64,000 nt of DNA from Triplophysa rosa (GCF_024868665.1 NC_079897.1:5478695-5542694), one strand, 5' to 3'. Positions 45,743-57,925 are shown, counted from the first letter of the stretch. The notes: generated by a model from the sequence alone, not told the origin. Made by a program: numbers and translations.

Positions 45743-46213
45743 TTCTCCTCTTTTTTATAGATGGTAATGAAATTACATAAAGGAGTGACACATGTGTAGG
45801 TCTTTAGCTACAATTGGAATCATCTGTGGTTGGTCCAACTGTTTTGATAGCATTTAATTTTTAGAATCAAAATACATTTCAATCAAATATCATTGTAGAA
45901 ATACAGAAAATTGCTGTCTTTTTTTGTATTATGTTACTGTTTTGAACGCAAGCTTAACAATTTTGAAAAGAGTATGTAGATGTGTGCTAATTAGTCTGTA
46001 GGTACACAGATCTTTGGCAATTGTTGTGTATAAGTGAGAAAAGAATTCATGAAATTTGAAAGAAGTGGTCAATGAATGCATTTTGTGCCAAAGCAATGAT
46101 AAATGATCCACAGTTTAGCTCACACACACTACTGTTGTGCTCACTTTGTGAAGAGTTTCGCAAAAGTCACCAAAGTATGTAGAAATGTGTCCTAGCAATT
46201 GTAAAAAACTGTA

Positions 46214-46561
46214 ATGGGGAAAGCTGCCCAAATTTAAAGGGGAAAATAACCCAAATAAGGACACGCATGTATGTTCCACTTAAAAGGACAGGGCAAGAGG
46301 CACGAGTTCCCATACAAAAAACAATTTATTCAGATGAAAATAATTTGGCCAAAAAGTCAATTAAAACCCAAGAGGAATATACTAAAGACATAAGTCAAAG
46401 AAAACAAAACACAATCACCAAAGGAAATCAATCAAACAAGGAACTGAAGCCTCCAGGAGAAACGGGCTAGCAGGACAGCACCGACTGTGCCACGAAAGAC
46501 CACACCAATCAAAGTCATAAGACTACACAGCAAATTGTAGCACGACAACAGTGAGATCAGA
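46214..46561. other. No gene recognised
   Basis: A-rich DNA, frame at 46267-46470 without family motifs. Confidence 0.4.
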
Positions 46562-46818
46562 GTGGCACCCTCTCTTTTCATTTTTAAATCTCATTTAAAA
46601 ACATATTTGTTTGATCTGGCCTACCACTAATCCACTCTTCAACCATTTTTTACTATGTATTTTTATTCCTATTACTGCGTTTTCTGTATGCTGTTCTGTT
46701 TTTCCTCTGGTTTCACTACTGTTTATGTGCTTAGATTTTCATTCTAATGTACATCACTTTGGTCAGTCTTGTGGCTGTTTAAAATGTGCTCTATAAATAA
46801 ATGAACTTGAACTTGAAC
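46562..46818 (+). mobile_element. LINE 3' end with TTGAAC tail
   Basis: The segment ends gtgctctataaataaatgaacttgaacttgaac. The pattern ...CTATAAATAAA plus a short tandem tail is typical of fish L2/CR1-group LINE 3' ends. Heavily 5'-truncated, no coding sequence. Confidence 0.7.
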
Positions 46819-47996
46819 ACAGCAACTCTTGATACGATAAAGGACCAACCTGCCTCCGGACGCACTCTGCTCCTGCTACAAAAAGAAACAAAACCCATTA
46901 AATCAAAATTATTTAAACCAAAACCAACACCGTGCTGTGGATTAAATCCTTCGAAGTTAAGTCAAGTTAAGTCAGTCTAGTTCATGTCAAGTGTTTTGTT
47001 AGTCTAGTCTTGTCAGGAACGGAGAAGGCAGAACCCACACGCAGGCGTTTTACTGTTTTTTGTAAGTCGCCCCTGAACCGTGTTATCGAGCGAGACATTG
47101 ATTCCCTCCTAAGAGTCACTTAAGTGCACTTGTTAGTGCGTGAGAGTCCGTTTCTGAATTTAACTATAGTTTCCTTACGGAGCGTTTAAGTCTTTTCTTT
47201 CCTTTTGAGTATTTTGCACTTTTGGGAGAGACTGAAACCGTTACAATCAGTTTACTTTTGAAAATCCCCTTTTGAGGAACACTGCAAGCTGTCCCGTACG
47301 TCCCGTGCTTGAGTGCCATTTTGTTCCAGTGTTCCGAGTTTTCCTGAGCCGTGCTGACACCTCGCTTGTTTTTTTGTTTATTACCCTGCCATCATCTCGA
47401 CATCTCACTGTCGTGTCGCAGCTGTTGATCTCATTGTTGTGAGTCATCTCAAGTCATCTCAAGTGGACTCGCCAGTCATCGCATCAAAGCCGCCGTTGTC
47501 ACAGACTGGTACAAAAGTCCGTTACACACACACAAACACTTTACTGATATTGATTGAGTCGAACTGAGTGTTTAAATGAACTGAGAGTGTCAATCTGAAC
47601 TGTGACTGAGCTTACTGAATCAAAGAGAAACTGAATCCATGATTCATAAGAATCATTTGAGTAAAGTCACGAATGTTTTGTATTTGAAGTGAGTTATTTG
47701 GCGTGAATCATTTTGTGAACTGATTGTTATTTCAGAGGTGTCATATACTGTTTTGATGCTTTAACTATTGGTAGTGCACCACTGGTAAAAATTATATTGA
47801 CAATCTTGTTTGGGTGACACAGTTTATTGGTTTCTACATTTCTTTCATGTTTGTTCTGATCTTCTTTGTCCTGCCCGCTGAATGAAAACGGGCCTCTTAA
47901 AAGGAGAGGAAAATAAATCAGATTAAATGTTAAAGTGAATCTAAAGAGTATTATTGTTGAGTTTACCTGAAGCCACATTTCCTGGTTCCTTTAGTA
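46819..47996. other. No gene recognised; LTR-like composition
   Basis: Contains repeated ctcaagtcat and agttaagtc words and many stop codons. I cannot assign it. Confidence 0.4.
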
Positions 47997-48466
47997 CAGA
48001 GGTTCTCAATCCTGCTCCTTGCGGACCCCCGCTCTGCATATGTTGTATGCTTCTCCTACCGCTTCGGAGGTTTGTTCAATATGCCCATAAGAGCCCTGTG
48101 AAGTAAACATCACTAGATATTCTGCCATAATTCCAGTTCGAAATGGGCATATATGTTCCATCCAAAGGGCACTAAGCGTGACTACGCAAATCTCAAGATT
48201 ACGGTTAAATAACCCTTCAAACTTCCGTAGTAGGTTTTGTCTGTGTGAGGACGCTGTGTTCGTGTTCTTAAATTAACTTCAGCCGATTTCCTGTGTGCAG
48301 TGAGTAGAGAGCAATGAACACTGGTCAGGGAACACGTCAATCGGAACGATTCATTCATTGAGCTCTCTTCTAACGAGCTGGCGATTTAAATCAGGTGTGT
48401 TAAACAAGAGAGAAACACAAAATATGCAGAGTGGGGGTCCGCGAGGACCAGGATTGAGAACCGCTG
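47997..48466. mobile_element. hAT MITE, CAGAGGTTCTCAATCC ends
   Basis: Left end CAGAGGTTCTCAATCCTGC; right end, complemented, CAGCGGTTCTCAATCCTGG. The inverted repeats extend about 45 bp through GCTCTGCATAT. Perfect 8-bp duplication CTTTAGTA at 47989-47996 and 48467-48474. 470 bp, non-coding. Broken relatives lie within 30752-33540. Confidence 0.9.
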
Positions 48467-49040
48467 CTTTAGTATATTGTACCACAGAGTAAAGAAACAC
48501 AGAACGCATACATTGAGGTGAGGAGTTAAGATTATCTCCTCAAAGTTTCTAGGGCAACACTAATCTTCCCTTCTAAACGGGTCTTAACGCACCCGTTACA
48601 ATGACAAGACAAGATATACATGAAACGTCAAGACACGGGGCAAGGTCATCCGCAAGGTATTAACAAGGTAAACTGAGCAAACAAAACGAAACGGCACAGG
48701 ACAGCAAACACAGGGGCATTAAATAGGGAACCAAATCAAGAAGGGAACAGGTGCAGGACAAAAAATAATTAATAATCAATAATGAGGAAACGAGAGGGTG
48801 GGGTCAAGAGACGAGACCGGGGCCTATACTATGAAGGCGGTTTAGTTGGCTAGCCAGGTAAGTTTAGGATTAGTTTGCCCCAACCCTGGGTTTTAGGTAT
48901 CATGAAAGTAACTCAGCTTTAATCGGTGTTCATCGCCATGGTAACTTACGCTGCATGGCTAACCTGCTCTCACACTGAAACTGAACCAATCAGCGGCGAG
49001 CAAATTTACATATAACTAAGTAACGCAACTAACTTACATG

Positions 49041-49341
49041 CTGTGACATTCCTGTCTGTCCCTAGTCTTGTTTTCCCCGTTTTTGCCCAAGGACGTTACT
49101 TTTCCCACGATCCCTCATCATTGACTGTTTTCACCTGTTCCTCATTAGTTCATCCCCATCACCTGTTTTCACCTTGTTATCTGTTCTATTTAAGTTCTCC
49201 TCTTGGTTCAGTTATTTGTCTTGTATTAATGTAACGTTATGTTTTTTGTCTTACCTTGTTCCATGGATGTTCTTCTCATTGGACTACCTTGTTTTGTGGA
49301 TTCGTCCATCATCAGTGGACATTGTTACACGTGCGTGTTAC
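49041..49341 (+). mobile_element. Possible short solo LTR
   Basis: The segment runs from TGTGACATTCC to CGTGTTACA with TG...CA ends. It has a TATA-like ctatttaag near 49190 and pyrimidine-rich style. Flanks (CATGC, ATGGC) do not match cleanly, so this is tentative. Confidence 0.35.
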
Positions 49342-50869
49342 AATGGCTAGTTATTTTTATATAAAATACTAATATAAAAAGCTATAAATATAAATTACAA
49401 ATATACAATCAAATAATGGTTACTATATAGGTAAAATCTGATTTTAGAGATAACATTTGCTGGCTTTCCTTTACACTCACATGAAATTAAATTTATATTC
49501 CATTCTTTTACTGTACTACACACAATATGTATTTCTTTGCATTGCATCTTTTACATTCTTGTCTGTGGTACAAAACATCTTTATCTTCTTTGTCCACTAA
49601 AGACATCTTATATTAAACTGCTACAGTAAGATACAGACAAAACCATACATTGACAGGTAACATCACATATCTTTTAACACTGCTATTTTCAAAAAACTTT
49701 TTTAAATCAAGTTCCCTTTCTGTCGGTCTCTCGACGTTGTGTCGAGCCGACAGATGGGGTTCGTCCCTGAGAACCAATCGCTTCCGACTTCTTAGAAAAG
49801 GCCATTGAAAATTGGCGAATGAAATTTGCATGCTGGACTATAAAAGGGAGACGGCGTGCCTCATTCATTCACCTTTTGTTCTTCGGAGCCTTCGCTCATG
49901 ATCAACAGACTTCGCTACAAGTAGCAACTACAAGACTGCCGGCTCTACGACGTGCTGCAGCGGACTGTCCCTTCCTGCGGCAACTTCCCCTGGGCGTCTC
50001 GGCGGTACCAGAAGTGTTCGAGTGTTTTCTCTAAAAGAGCAAATTTCTCAGCGTGGCATGTCCTGCTGTTCTCGTGGGTGCAACACACTCATCGAGGAGG
50101 GGGACGGACACGATGTCTGCTTCAAGTACGCTGGGGCAGATGTTGTGGATACGTCCTGCCCGCACTGCGGGCGGTTGACGATTCAGACATTGCGTCACGG
50201 ATGGCTGTGTTCCCACGGGACTCAGCCACCACCTCGTCTGCTTCCCGTTCCGTGACGGCAGGACTACGGCCCTGCCGCCCGCTACGGCGAGCAGCGAGGG
50301 TGATATGAGGATTACTGTGAGCGCTAATCCGTCAGCCACTGGCTCGCGGACCGTTCGCACCTCGTCTCGCTCGTCTGACCGTTCCCCATGAGACGGTCCC
50401 ACCGTCTTGTTCCTCAACCACGTATCGGACATGGTATGTGATGATGTGATGTCTGTTGCAGCATCGGAGGGTGACTTACTGGCATTAGACTCCAATGATT
50501 CCTTGAAGCTCCCTCCCTCGGGGGGTCGAGCTCAGGAAGAAGCGGATGTCGAAATGTCAGCCATGCTTTCCCGGGCTGCCGGCATTGGGTTGCGGTGCAC
50601 CGCACTGCCTCTTCCAACGCTCGCGGCTGGATACATGGTACCTCGGGCTTGAGAGCGGCTCCGAGCCGCACTCGCCCCCAGTGCCGTGTTCCCCCGTAAG
50701 TGAATTTGGAACCTAGTACGACCTGGATCGCTCCCCTTCAGCACGTACACGTCAACTAGTTCCATCGCCCTTTCTTCCCTTGATGGTGGGGCAGCTAGAG
50801 GATACGTTGATGTCCCCCAGGAGCTCGACCTAGACTCCCGTCCAAAGCACGTAGGCTTTTCGGCATCTG

Positions 50870-51240
50870 AGGTGTTGAGAGCTTACTCTGCTGCGGGCCA
50901 AGCTGTCCCCTCTCTCCACGCTATGGCCATCCTGCAGGTCCGTCAGGCCAATGCGCAGAGAGAGCTCCACGAGGGTAAGACCGACCCAGCGCTTATGCAG
51001 GAACTTTGCGCCGTCACCGACCTCGCTCTACGGGCGACCAAGGTGGTCGGGCGATGTCCACACTTGTGGTCCAGGAGAGACATCTCTGGCTGAACCTTGC
51101 ACAGATGAACACAGAGAAAGTCCGCTTTCTCGATACACCCATCTCGCAAGGGGGAGCTGTTTGGTGATACTGTCGAGCTGCAGTTCTCGACAGTAAAGGA
51201 GCAGACAGAGGATATCAAGTATATCCTCCCCAGCTGCGAC
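50870..51240 (+). pseudogene. DIRS Gag-like fragment (copy 2)
   Basis: Carries the same LRAYSAAGQAVPSLHAMAIL and QELCAVTDLALRATKV stretch as copy 1, with different lesions. No catalytic motif known. Confidence 0.55.
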
Positions 51241-51349
51241 TCGACCGCCGTTTGGCCGCCGAGGTCCCATGCACCGTCTGCTTCCCAGCAGCCCTGGTCC
51301 TCTTCGAGACATCGAAGAGGACTGGCTTATTTGACACACTCGCGAGACC

Positions 51350-52200
51350 TGTTATGTACACACACAGGGACCTAGTGCTTCGGCACCTAGATCAATTGGG
51401 ACCACAGGTCAACCGAGAAAAGAGCAAGCTCTCCCCGGTGCAGAGCAACCTCTTTCTGGTATGGAACTCAACTCTGTCTCCATTACAGCGCGACTGCGCT
51501 CAGTCAGTGTTGAACTGCCTGGAATATTTCAAGCAGTCAGCGGGCACAAGAGGCTCCTGGGCGCATGGCATCCTCGACGGTGGTGATACCCCTCGGATTG
51601 ATGCACATGAGACCGCTCCAACACTGGCTACAGAGTCGAGTTCCCTGGAGAGCGTGGCACACCGGCAGCAGGCGGATGGTGATTACGCCTCTCTGCCGAC
51701 GCACCCTAACCCCTTGGTCTTCAATGACCTTTCTACAGACGGGGGTCCCTCTCGGGCAGGTCGAGACGCGTCATGGTGACGACAGACGCCTCCCTGCAGG
51801 GTTGGGGTGCCGTGTGCAATGGGCACGCAGTGTCGGGGCGATGGACGGGCCCCCACCTGCGCAGGCATATCAACTGCCTAGAGTTGTTGGATGTGCTACC
51901 CCCACTGAAGGGGCTACAACCTCTCGTGCAGGACAAGCACATGCTGGTCCGGTCGGACAGCATAACTGCCGTAGCGTAAACCACCAGGGTGGAGTTCGCT
52001 CACGGCAGCTAACACGACTCGCCCGACGCCTCCTCCTGTGGAGTCCGCAGGTGAGCAGATCCCTGCGAGCCACACATATCCCAGGCGACCTGAACCAGAC
52101 AGCCGATGCGCTCTATCGTCAGTTGACGCCTCGCGGAGAGTGGCGACTCCACCCCCGCACAGTCCAGCTCATTGGGTACAGTTCGGGCGGGCTCAGGTAG
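51350..52200 (+). pseudogene. DIRS RT C-terminus and RNase H (copy 2)
   Basis: RDLVLRHLDQLGPQVNREKSK, the thumb/connection of DIRS RT, is followed by LPLMHM-type RPLQHWLQSRVPWRAWH. Then come VTTDASLQGWGAVCNG (RNase H Asp), HINCLELL (Glu) and MLVRSDSITAVA (third Asp). The RT palm with its catalytic Asp pair is missing upstream. Frames shift at least three times. Confidence 0.7.
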
Positions 52201-52283
52201 ACCCCTTCGCCTCCCTGGACACCACCCATTGCCCGCTAAGGTACTCCCCGCCCGAGGCCCCCCTCGGCACGGATGCTCTAGCG

Positions 52284-52476
52284 CAGGGGTGTCCAAAGTC
52301 AGTCCTGGAGGGCCAGTGTCCTGCAAAGTTTAGCTTCAACCCTAATCAAACACACCTGAACAGCTAATCAAGGTCTCACAAAGCAGACTAGAAACTTCCA
52401 AACAGGTGTGTTGAGCCAAGTTGGAGCTAAACTCTGTAGGACAGTGGCCCTCCAGGACCGACATTGGACACCCCTG
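52284..52476. mobile_element. hAT MITE inside DIRS copy 2
   Basis: Ends CAGGGGTGTCCAAAGTC and GACATTGGACACCCCTG, and the inverted repeats cover most of the 193 bp (cctggagggcc / ggccctccagg). Perfect duplication CTCTAGCG at 52276-52283 and 52477-52484. It interrupts the RNase H-recombinase linker and is therefore younger than the DIRS copy. Confidence 0.9.
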
Positions 52477-52536
52477 CTCTAGCGCACAGCTGGCCGTGGG
52501 ACAAGCGGAAGTACGCCTTCCCCCCAGTGAGCCTCA

Positions 52537-53770
52537 TTGCACAGACCCTGTGCAAGGTCAGAGAAGAGGAGCATCAAGTGTACTAGTTGCGCCATACTGG
52601 CCCAACCAGACTTGGTTCTCGGAGATAATGCTCTTGACGACAGCTCCCCCATGGCCGATTGCCCTGACGAAGGACCTGCTTTCCCAGGGGAAGGGCATGT
52701 TATGGCATCCCGGGCCAGACCTCTGGAACCTCCATGTCTGGCCCCTGGACAGAACGAGGAGATCCTGAGTGGCTTACCCCCTGCGGCGGTTAAGACCACT
52801 ACTCAGGCTAGGACCCTGGCCACTAGGCGACTATACGCCTATAAGTGGTGCCTCTTCTCATTCTGGTGCTCTTCTCGAAGAGAAGACCCACGGAGTTGCT
52901 TGATTGGGTACGTGCTTTCCTTCCAGAGACTCGAGAGTAATCTCTCCCCTTCCACACTGAACGTGTATGGAGCCGCTATTGCCGCTCATCACGACTCAGT
53001 TGCTGGTAATCTCTTGGACATCACAACCTGATCATTTGGTTCCTAACGGGCTCCGTACCCTCTTGCGACCTTGATGCGGTCCTAGAGCCCCTCGGAGATG
53101 CCACTCTTTCTCACCTTACGATGAAGACGGTTCTCCGGATGGCGCTCAAGAGGGTAGCGGACCTACAAGCATTCTCCGTGTCCACAGATTGCCTAGAACT
53201 CGGGCCCGGTGATTCTCACGCTATCCTGAGACCTCGGCCCGGCTACGTGCCCAAAGTTCCCACCACTCCCCCTACACCAGGTGGTGAACTTACAGGCGCT
53301 CCCCACCGGGGAGGAAGACCCAACCCCATCCGTGTTGTGTCCAGTACGCGCATTGAGCCTCTGCTTGGACTGCACGCAGAGCCACAGGAGCTCTGAGCAG
53401 CTCTTTGTCTGTTTTAGAGATCAGAAAAAGGGGAGGGCTGTCTCAAACAGAGATTGGCGCACTGGATCATGGACGCCGTCCCTACGGCGTTCCTGTCCTA
53501 AGATCGCCCGCGCCCACTGGGTGAGAGCTCTCTCCACACGGAGTATAGCCTCCTCGTGGGCACTGGCTCGAGGCGCCTCTCTGGCAGACATCTGCAGAGC
53601 TGCGGGTTGGGCTACACCCATCACCTTCGCGAGGTCCTACAGCCTCCACGTAAAACTGGTATCAGCTCGAGTCTTGCAGGGCATCAGGCAAGACCGGCGA
53701 CCGGTAGGAGGTACGCCTATGACAGTATCTTCCCCCCTTTCTTCTAGGTGGGTCAGCGTACTAAATTAGC
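52537..53770 (+). pseudogene. DIRS tyrosine recombinase (copy 2)
   Basis: Frames 52537-53031 and 53281-53769 give the core-binding part (TTQARTLATRRLYAYKWCLF, NLSPSTLNVYGAAIAAHHD) and the catalytic part (CPVRALSLCLD, ALSTRSIASSWALARG, ADICRAAGWATPITFARSYS). The HxxR box reads LSTR, so the conserved His is Leu. The Tyr-bearing segment is present. A frame gap around 53031-53280 separates the two. Confidence 0.75.
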
Positions 53771-54757
53771 CTCCCTTCTTCACCCACTGGGTGAAGAACA
53801 GGCACTCCATCCATCACTAAGCAAGCACCTCCTGCGGGCGGGCTGGGCAGAGCAGCCCTGCCCCTTAGGCCAGGTACCAACTGAATTATCCACAACATAG
53901 CTCTAATCGGACCTAGTGCTACCGGACGTTGTAACCCCCCAGCAGGGCGGTTCCATCTGATGTATCCTCATGATTGGTTCCCACCTTGGTAACCCATGAC
54001 CTTCCCTAGGTGGACTTCCACCTTGCGGTTAACTCCTTCAGTCCGCACATTCCTCCCATGAGTTCTCCCCTAACGGTGAGACCATGTTGGTATCTCCACT
54101 AAACCTCCCTGCGGTAGGAAGTGGTCTCTGTAGCGCATCCCCCATATGAGGAAGTAGCGCTTACCCAGTGGCCTTACGGTACCGGGTGGCTTCTCGCTGT
54201 TAGAGAAACAAGGCCGCCGCCTGTGAGGCTGAAGGCAGGGGCCTTCACACCTTTCAAGAAAAGCTCTGGGACCCCCTACCTACCCACTGGTAGGTTACAA
54301 TTTTGCGGTAGCGCTCACGGCTGACACGCCCAGGCCAGTCACCGTCGCTTCGCTAGAGATTGTGACAGGGCACAGCGTCATGGCATTTTCCATGGGAAGC
54401 CCATCTGTCGGCTCGACACAACGTTGAGAGACCGACAGAAAGGGAACGTCTCGGTTACGGATGTTACCTCAGTTCCCTGATGGAGGGAACGAGACGTTGT
54501 TTCCCTTATGCCACAACGCGTGCTGCCCGCTGCAGCAGTCGTGAGAGGTCTCAGGCTCCTCAGAACAAAGGTGAATGAATGCAGCACGCCGTCTCCCTTT
54601 TATACCCGGATATCCGGGGGCGGAGTCCGGCATGCAAATTACATTCACCAATTTCATTGGCCTTTTCTAAACTAGTCAGAAGTTGATAGGTTCTTAAGAG
54701 CGAACCCCATCTGTCGGCTCGACACAACGTCGAGAGACCGACAGAAAGGGAAGCACG

Positions 54758-55283
54758 TTTTCTAGCTGGAAATACAGTCACTATTTTGAGTTTGTGTCAG
54801 CTAAAGATGGCAATATTAAGGTTCGTTGTACACTCTGTGCTGGCGACAAAGTGCTATCTAGCTATAAAAACACTACGTCAAATTTGAAGAAACATTTGGA
54901 GTTGCAGCACTGCACAGTCAAACTTACCGAGCAAGTCCCACCAGGTGGTGCGAAGCAGAGAGCAGGAGGTCCCCCACCACCCAAACAACAAAAGCTGGAC
55001 TTCGGTGCAAAACCAGTAAGTGGGGGAGAGTTGAAGAAGTTGGTCGGCAGTATGTTATAGAGGAAATGCTGCCCTTATACACGGTTGCCCTCGTTTCATG
55101 CCATAATATACAAGATCCCTACTACTGTCAATGCCGAGCTGCCTCACAGAACAGCTTTTTCTTGTTACATGGGGAAGGAGTATGCAGTGATGGAGAGAAA
55201 TCTGAAGGCCGCGCTGAATGAGGTCGACTTTGTTTCAACTACCGCGGATATTTGGACTACTAACAACAGGAGTTATATGGGAG
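54758..55283 (+). pseudogene. hAT transposase N-terminal part (BED finger)
   Basis: SWKYSHYFEFVSAKDGNI leads into a BED finger (CTLC ... HLELQH), a basic linker with GGPPPPKQQKLDFGA, then IPTTVNAELPHRTAFS and EYAVMERNLKAALNEVDFVSTTADIWT, the start of the hAT catalytic core (STTADIWT holds the first Asp). Around 55030-55090 two compensating frame changes create a stop. The exon is cut at NRSYMG by the LTR. Confidence 0.75.
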
Positions 55284-56614
55284 TGTAGGGTATGGTCGGA
55301 TCAAAGTTTACCATCTGTGATCGTAAAACACAGTAACCTCTCAGCAGGACTACGACCAGGCACCAACAAGTCTGGCCAAATGTCCTATTCTCAACACCTT
55401 CATCACTGACCAGGACAGATTCGGACACTCTCCCCTAGACTTCAAAGGAGGTTCTTGGGGGAGGACAGGACTGTTCACCAAAGTGAGAAAAGCCATGTGG
55501 CCCCCAGGGACTGAGAGCTTCAAATTCTTCCAAAAGAATGTCTCTTTCTCTTTCCTTAGCCACAAAAGATTGTTTAAAGTGTATACACATGAATCTCCAC
55601 ATTGTATGCTTGCTTCTATGTTATTCTCCTTCACCTACCTCAAAGGCATATGTGCTTAGTGGTATTCTGTGTATATTTACATTCTTGTCCAAACTACAGG
55701 TCAATGTAATTGTAACCCCTTCATGTTTCATATCTACGTGTTTCCCTTTTCATGTCTTAGAATATGGTGTATAGCACAGTAATGTATTTTATACCATACT
55801 CATTTTATTCTATTCTAAGTCTATTCCTGCTCCAAACTCCCAGGTGACCATAAATGCAAATGAGTTAGTGTGCCGGACAAAGAAACATGTTTTCGCGCCC
55901 AAAACTATCTCATCACATTGGATCGCCCACCTTGGAGGGGCGTGACGCCCTCTGTGTTAAAACATCTGAACACGCAGGAAAGCTCGCTCTTTTGTGTATG
56001 TTCGTTCATTGTGTGCGTTCGCGCTCGTGCGCGTTCGCTCGCTCGTTTCTGTCAACCTCTCGAGACCTGCCTCTCCTCAGAGACAGTTTCTAACGGCAGT
56101 TTGCTTCAAGCTAAATCAACGGACTCACGGCTTGCTCGGAACACATCAGGACCCTTTGATACGCGCGCACGTGTCCCGAGAAACAAAGAAGCCAATGCAA
56201 GTATCTGAACTATTGCTAACCAGTTGCGTATAAGCTTTGCCCCTTTTAAATAAGGAGATTTGTCCTTGATGGTTCGTGCAGATGTGAATAGCTGATTTAA
56301 TACTGCCTTTTTCTTTGCTTTATCTATTTCTTTCATTCTTTACTGCTTTTACGTTGTATGTTTGTTTGTTAGTGTTTGTTTCTTTGTTAGTAGTTGGTTT
56401 TAGTTCCCCCGTAGTGTAGATAAATAAACCGCATGTGTATCCACGCTCGAATTGTTTCTGTGTTTATTTATCACATATCAACGTCACTTAAACTGCTTGA
56501 TTTCGTTAAGATTTCTGAAGTGGTACTGTACTACAGTAAGAATATTGTTTCCCACGGCCAGAAAATAAGCTAGAGACCAGCTGCTCACTCCGCGGCGCAC
56601 CGCGCGAGGTCTAC

Positions 56615-57925
56615 CTTTCATATCTAAAGTTCTGGAAAAAGTAGTTTCAACTCAATTATGCTCCTTCCTCCAAAGGAATGACATCAATGAAGAATTCCAG
56701 TCTGGATTTAGAGCATGTCACAGTACAGAGACTGCTTTGATCAGAGTTACAAATGATCTGCTATTGGCGTCTGACCGAGGTTGTATCTCGTTATTGGTGC
56801 TGCTAGACCTTAGTGCTGCATTCGAAACCATTGACCACAGCACACTCCTACATAGACTCGAAAATTATGTCGGCATTAAGGGAATAGCTTTGAAATGGTT
56901 TAAATCTTATTTATCCGACCGTTTTCAATTTGTAGCAATAAACAATGAGGTGTCACGCAAATCGCAAGTCCAGTACGGTGTACCACAGGGCTCAGTCTTA
57001 GGGCCTCTGCTCTTCGCATTATACATGCTACCTCTAGGAGATATAATAAAGCGACACGGAGTTAGCTTTCACTGTTATGCTGATGATACTCAACTTTATA
57101 TTTCCTCGAAGCCTCATGAAACACAGCAGTTCCATCGAATAATGGAATGCATAGTCGATATAAAAAACTGGATGAGTAACAACTTTTTATTACTGAACTC
57201 GGACAAAACGGAAGTGTTACTTATTGGACCGAAAACTGCTATAAGTAACAACCAAGAATACTGTTTAACTATTGACGGATGTTCCATAAAACCCTCGTCG
57301 TCAGCAAAGAATCTTGGCGTTCTATTCGATAGTAATCTGTCATTTGAGAGCCACGTCGCCAACACCTGTAAAATTGCGTTTTTCCATTTTAAGAATATAT
57401 CTAAACTACGTCATATGCTGTCAATTCAGATGCAGAGAAGTTAATTCATGCATTCATGACATCAAGACTAGATACTGTAATGCACTGTTAGGTGGTTGCC
57501 CTGCAGGCTTATTACAAAAACTCCAATTGGTCCAAAACGCGGCAGCTCGAGTTCTTACACGTACAAAAAAGTATGAACATATTAGCCCGGTTCTGTCAAC
57601 CTTGCACTGGTTACCTATAAAGCATCGCGTTAACTTTAAAATCTTGCTTATTACCTATAAAGCCTTACATGGTTTAGCTCCTCAGTACTTGAATGAACTC
57701 CTTTTGTATTACAGTCCTTCACGTGCATTACGCTCTCAGGCGTCCTGTCAGTTGGTAATACCTAGAATTTCAAAATCAAGTGCAGGTGGTAGATCCTTTT
57801 CCTATCTAGCGCCTAAACTTTGGAATAGTCTTCCCTGCACTGTCCGGGAGGCAGACACACTCTGTCAGTTTAAATCTAGACTAAAGACGCATCTTTTTAA
57901 TCTTGCATACACTACTCTTCCATAA
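56615..57925 (+). pseudogene. L2 LINE reverse transcriptase fragment
   Basis: Reading starts LPFISKVLEKVVSTQL and runs through FRACHSTETALIRV, LLVLLDLSAAFETIDH (first Asp box), YGVPQGSVLGPLLF, CYADDTQLY (catalytic ADD box at about 57075) and LLNSDKTEVLLIG. A one-base shift near 57430 moves the frame; the rest (RLDYCNALLGGCP, ARVLTRTKKYEHISPVL, LHWLPIKHRVNFKILL, YSPSRALRSQ) is open to 57925. The N-terminal endonuclease is missing. Apart from the shift it is well preserved, so it is probably the youngest insertion of this nest. Confidence 0.9.

Larger units (their letters stand above)
38149..46211 (-). mobile_element. Tc1/IS630-type transposon split by a gypsy element
   Basis: Both ends read CAGTTTTTTTACAATTGCTAG (right end with one T fewer) and remain similar for about 70 bp through ACTTTGGTGACTTTTGCGAAACTCTTCACAAAG. 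TA flanks both ends (38147-38148 and 46212-46213). The copy is split at 38235/44010 by the gypsy element; without it the length is about 2.3 kb. The transposase lies on the minus strand at 44372-45742. Outside both ends the word atggggaaagct(a/g)cccaaattta is repeated. Confidence 0.85.
49710..54752 (+). mobile_element. DIRS-type retrotransposon with both inverted terminal repeats
   Basis: The left terminal repeat (49710 onward) and the right one (complement, ending 54752) share gttccctttctgtcggtctctcgacgttg-type sequence and continue alike through gagacggcgtgc. An extra internal copy of the end sits at 54392-54445, as expected for the internal complementary region DIRS elements use to circularise. 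Order inside: Gag-like (50300-51240), a short RT C-terminus and RNase H (51250-52200), connection (52490-52780) and tyrosine recombinase (52540-53770). Many stops and shifts; most of RT is deleted. Confidence 0.85.

Noticed and set aside
48833..49030. Possible Harbinger-type MITE start (ggcctatactatgaaggcggttta)
   Set aside because: Only one end is visible and no target duplication or second inverted repeat was found.
55870..56233. Open frames of 68-112 codons within the 1.5-kb LTR, also seen in the copy at 25306-25635
   Set aside because: They differ between the two LTR copies by frameshifts and have no motif; LTR sequence explains the similarity.
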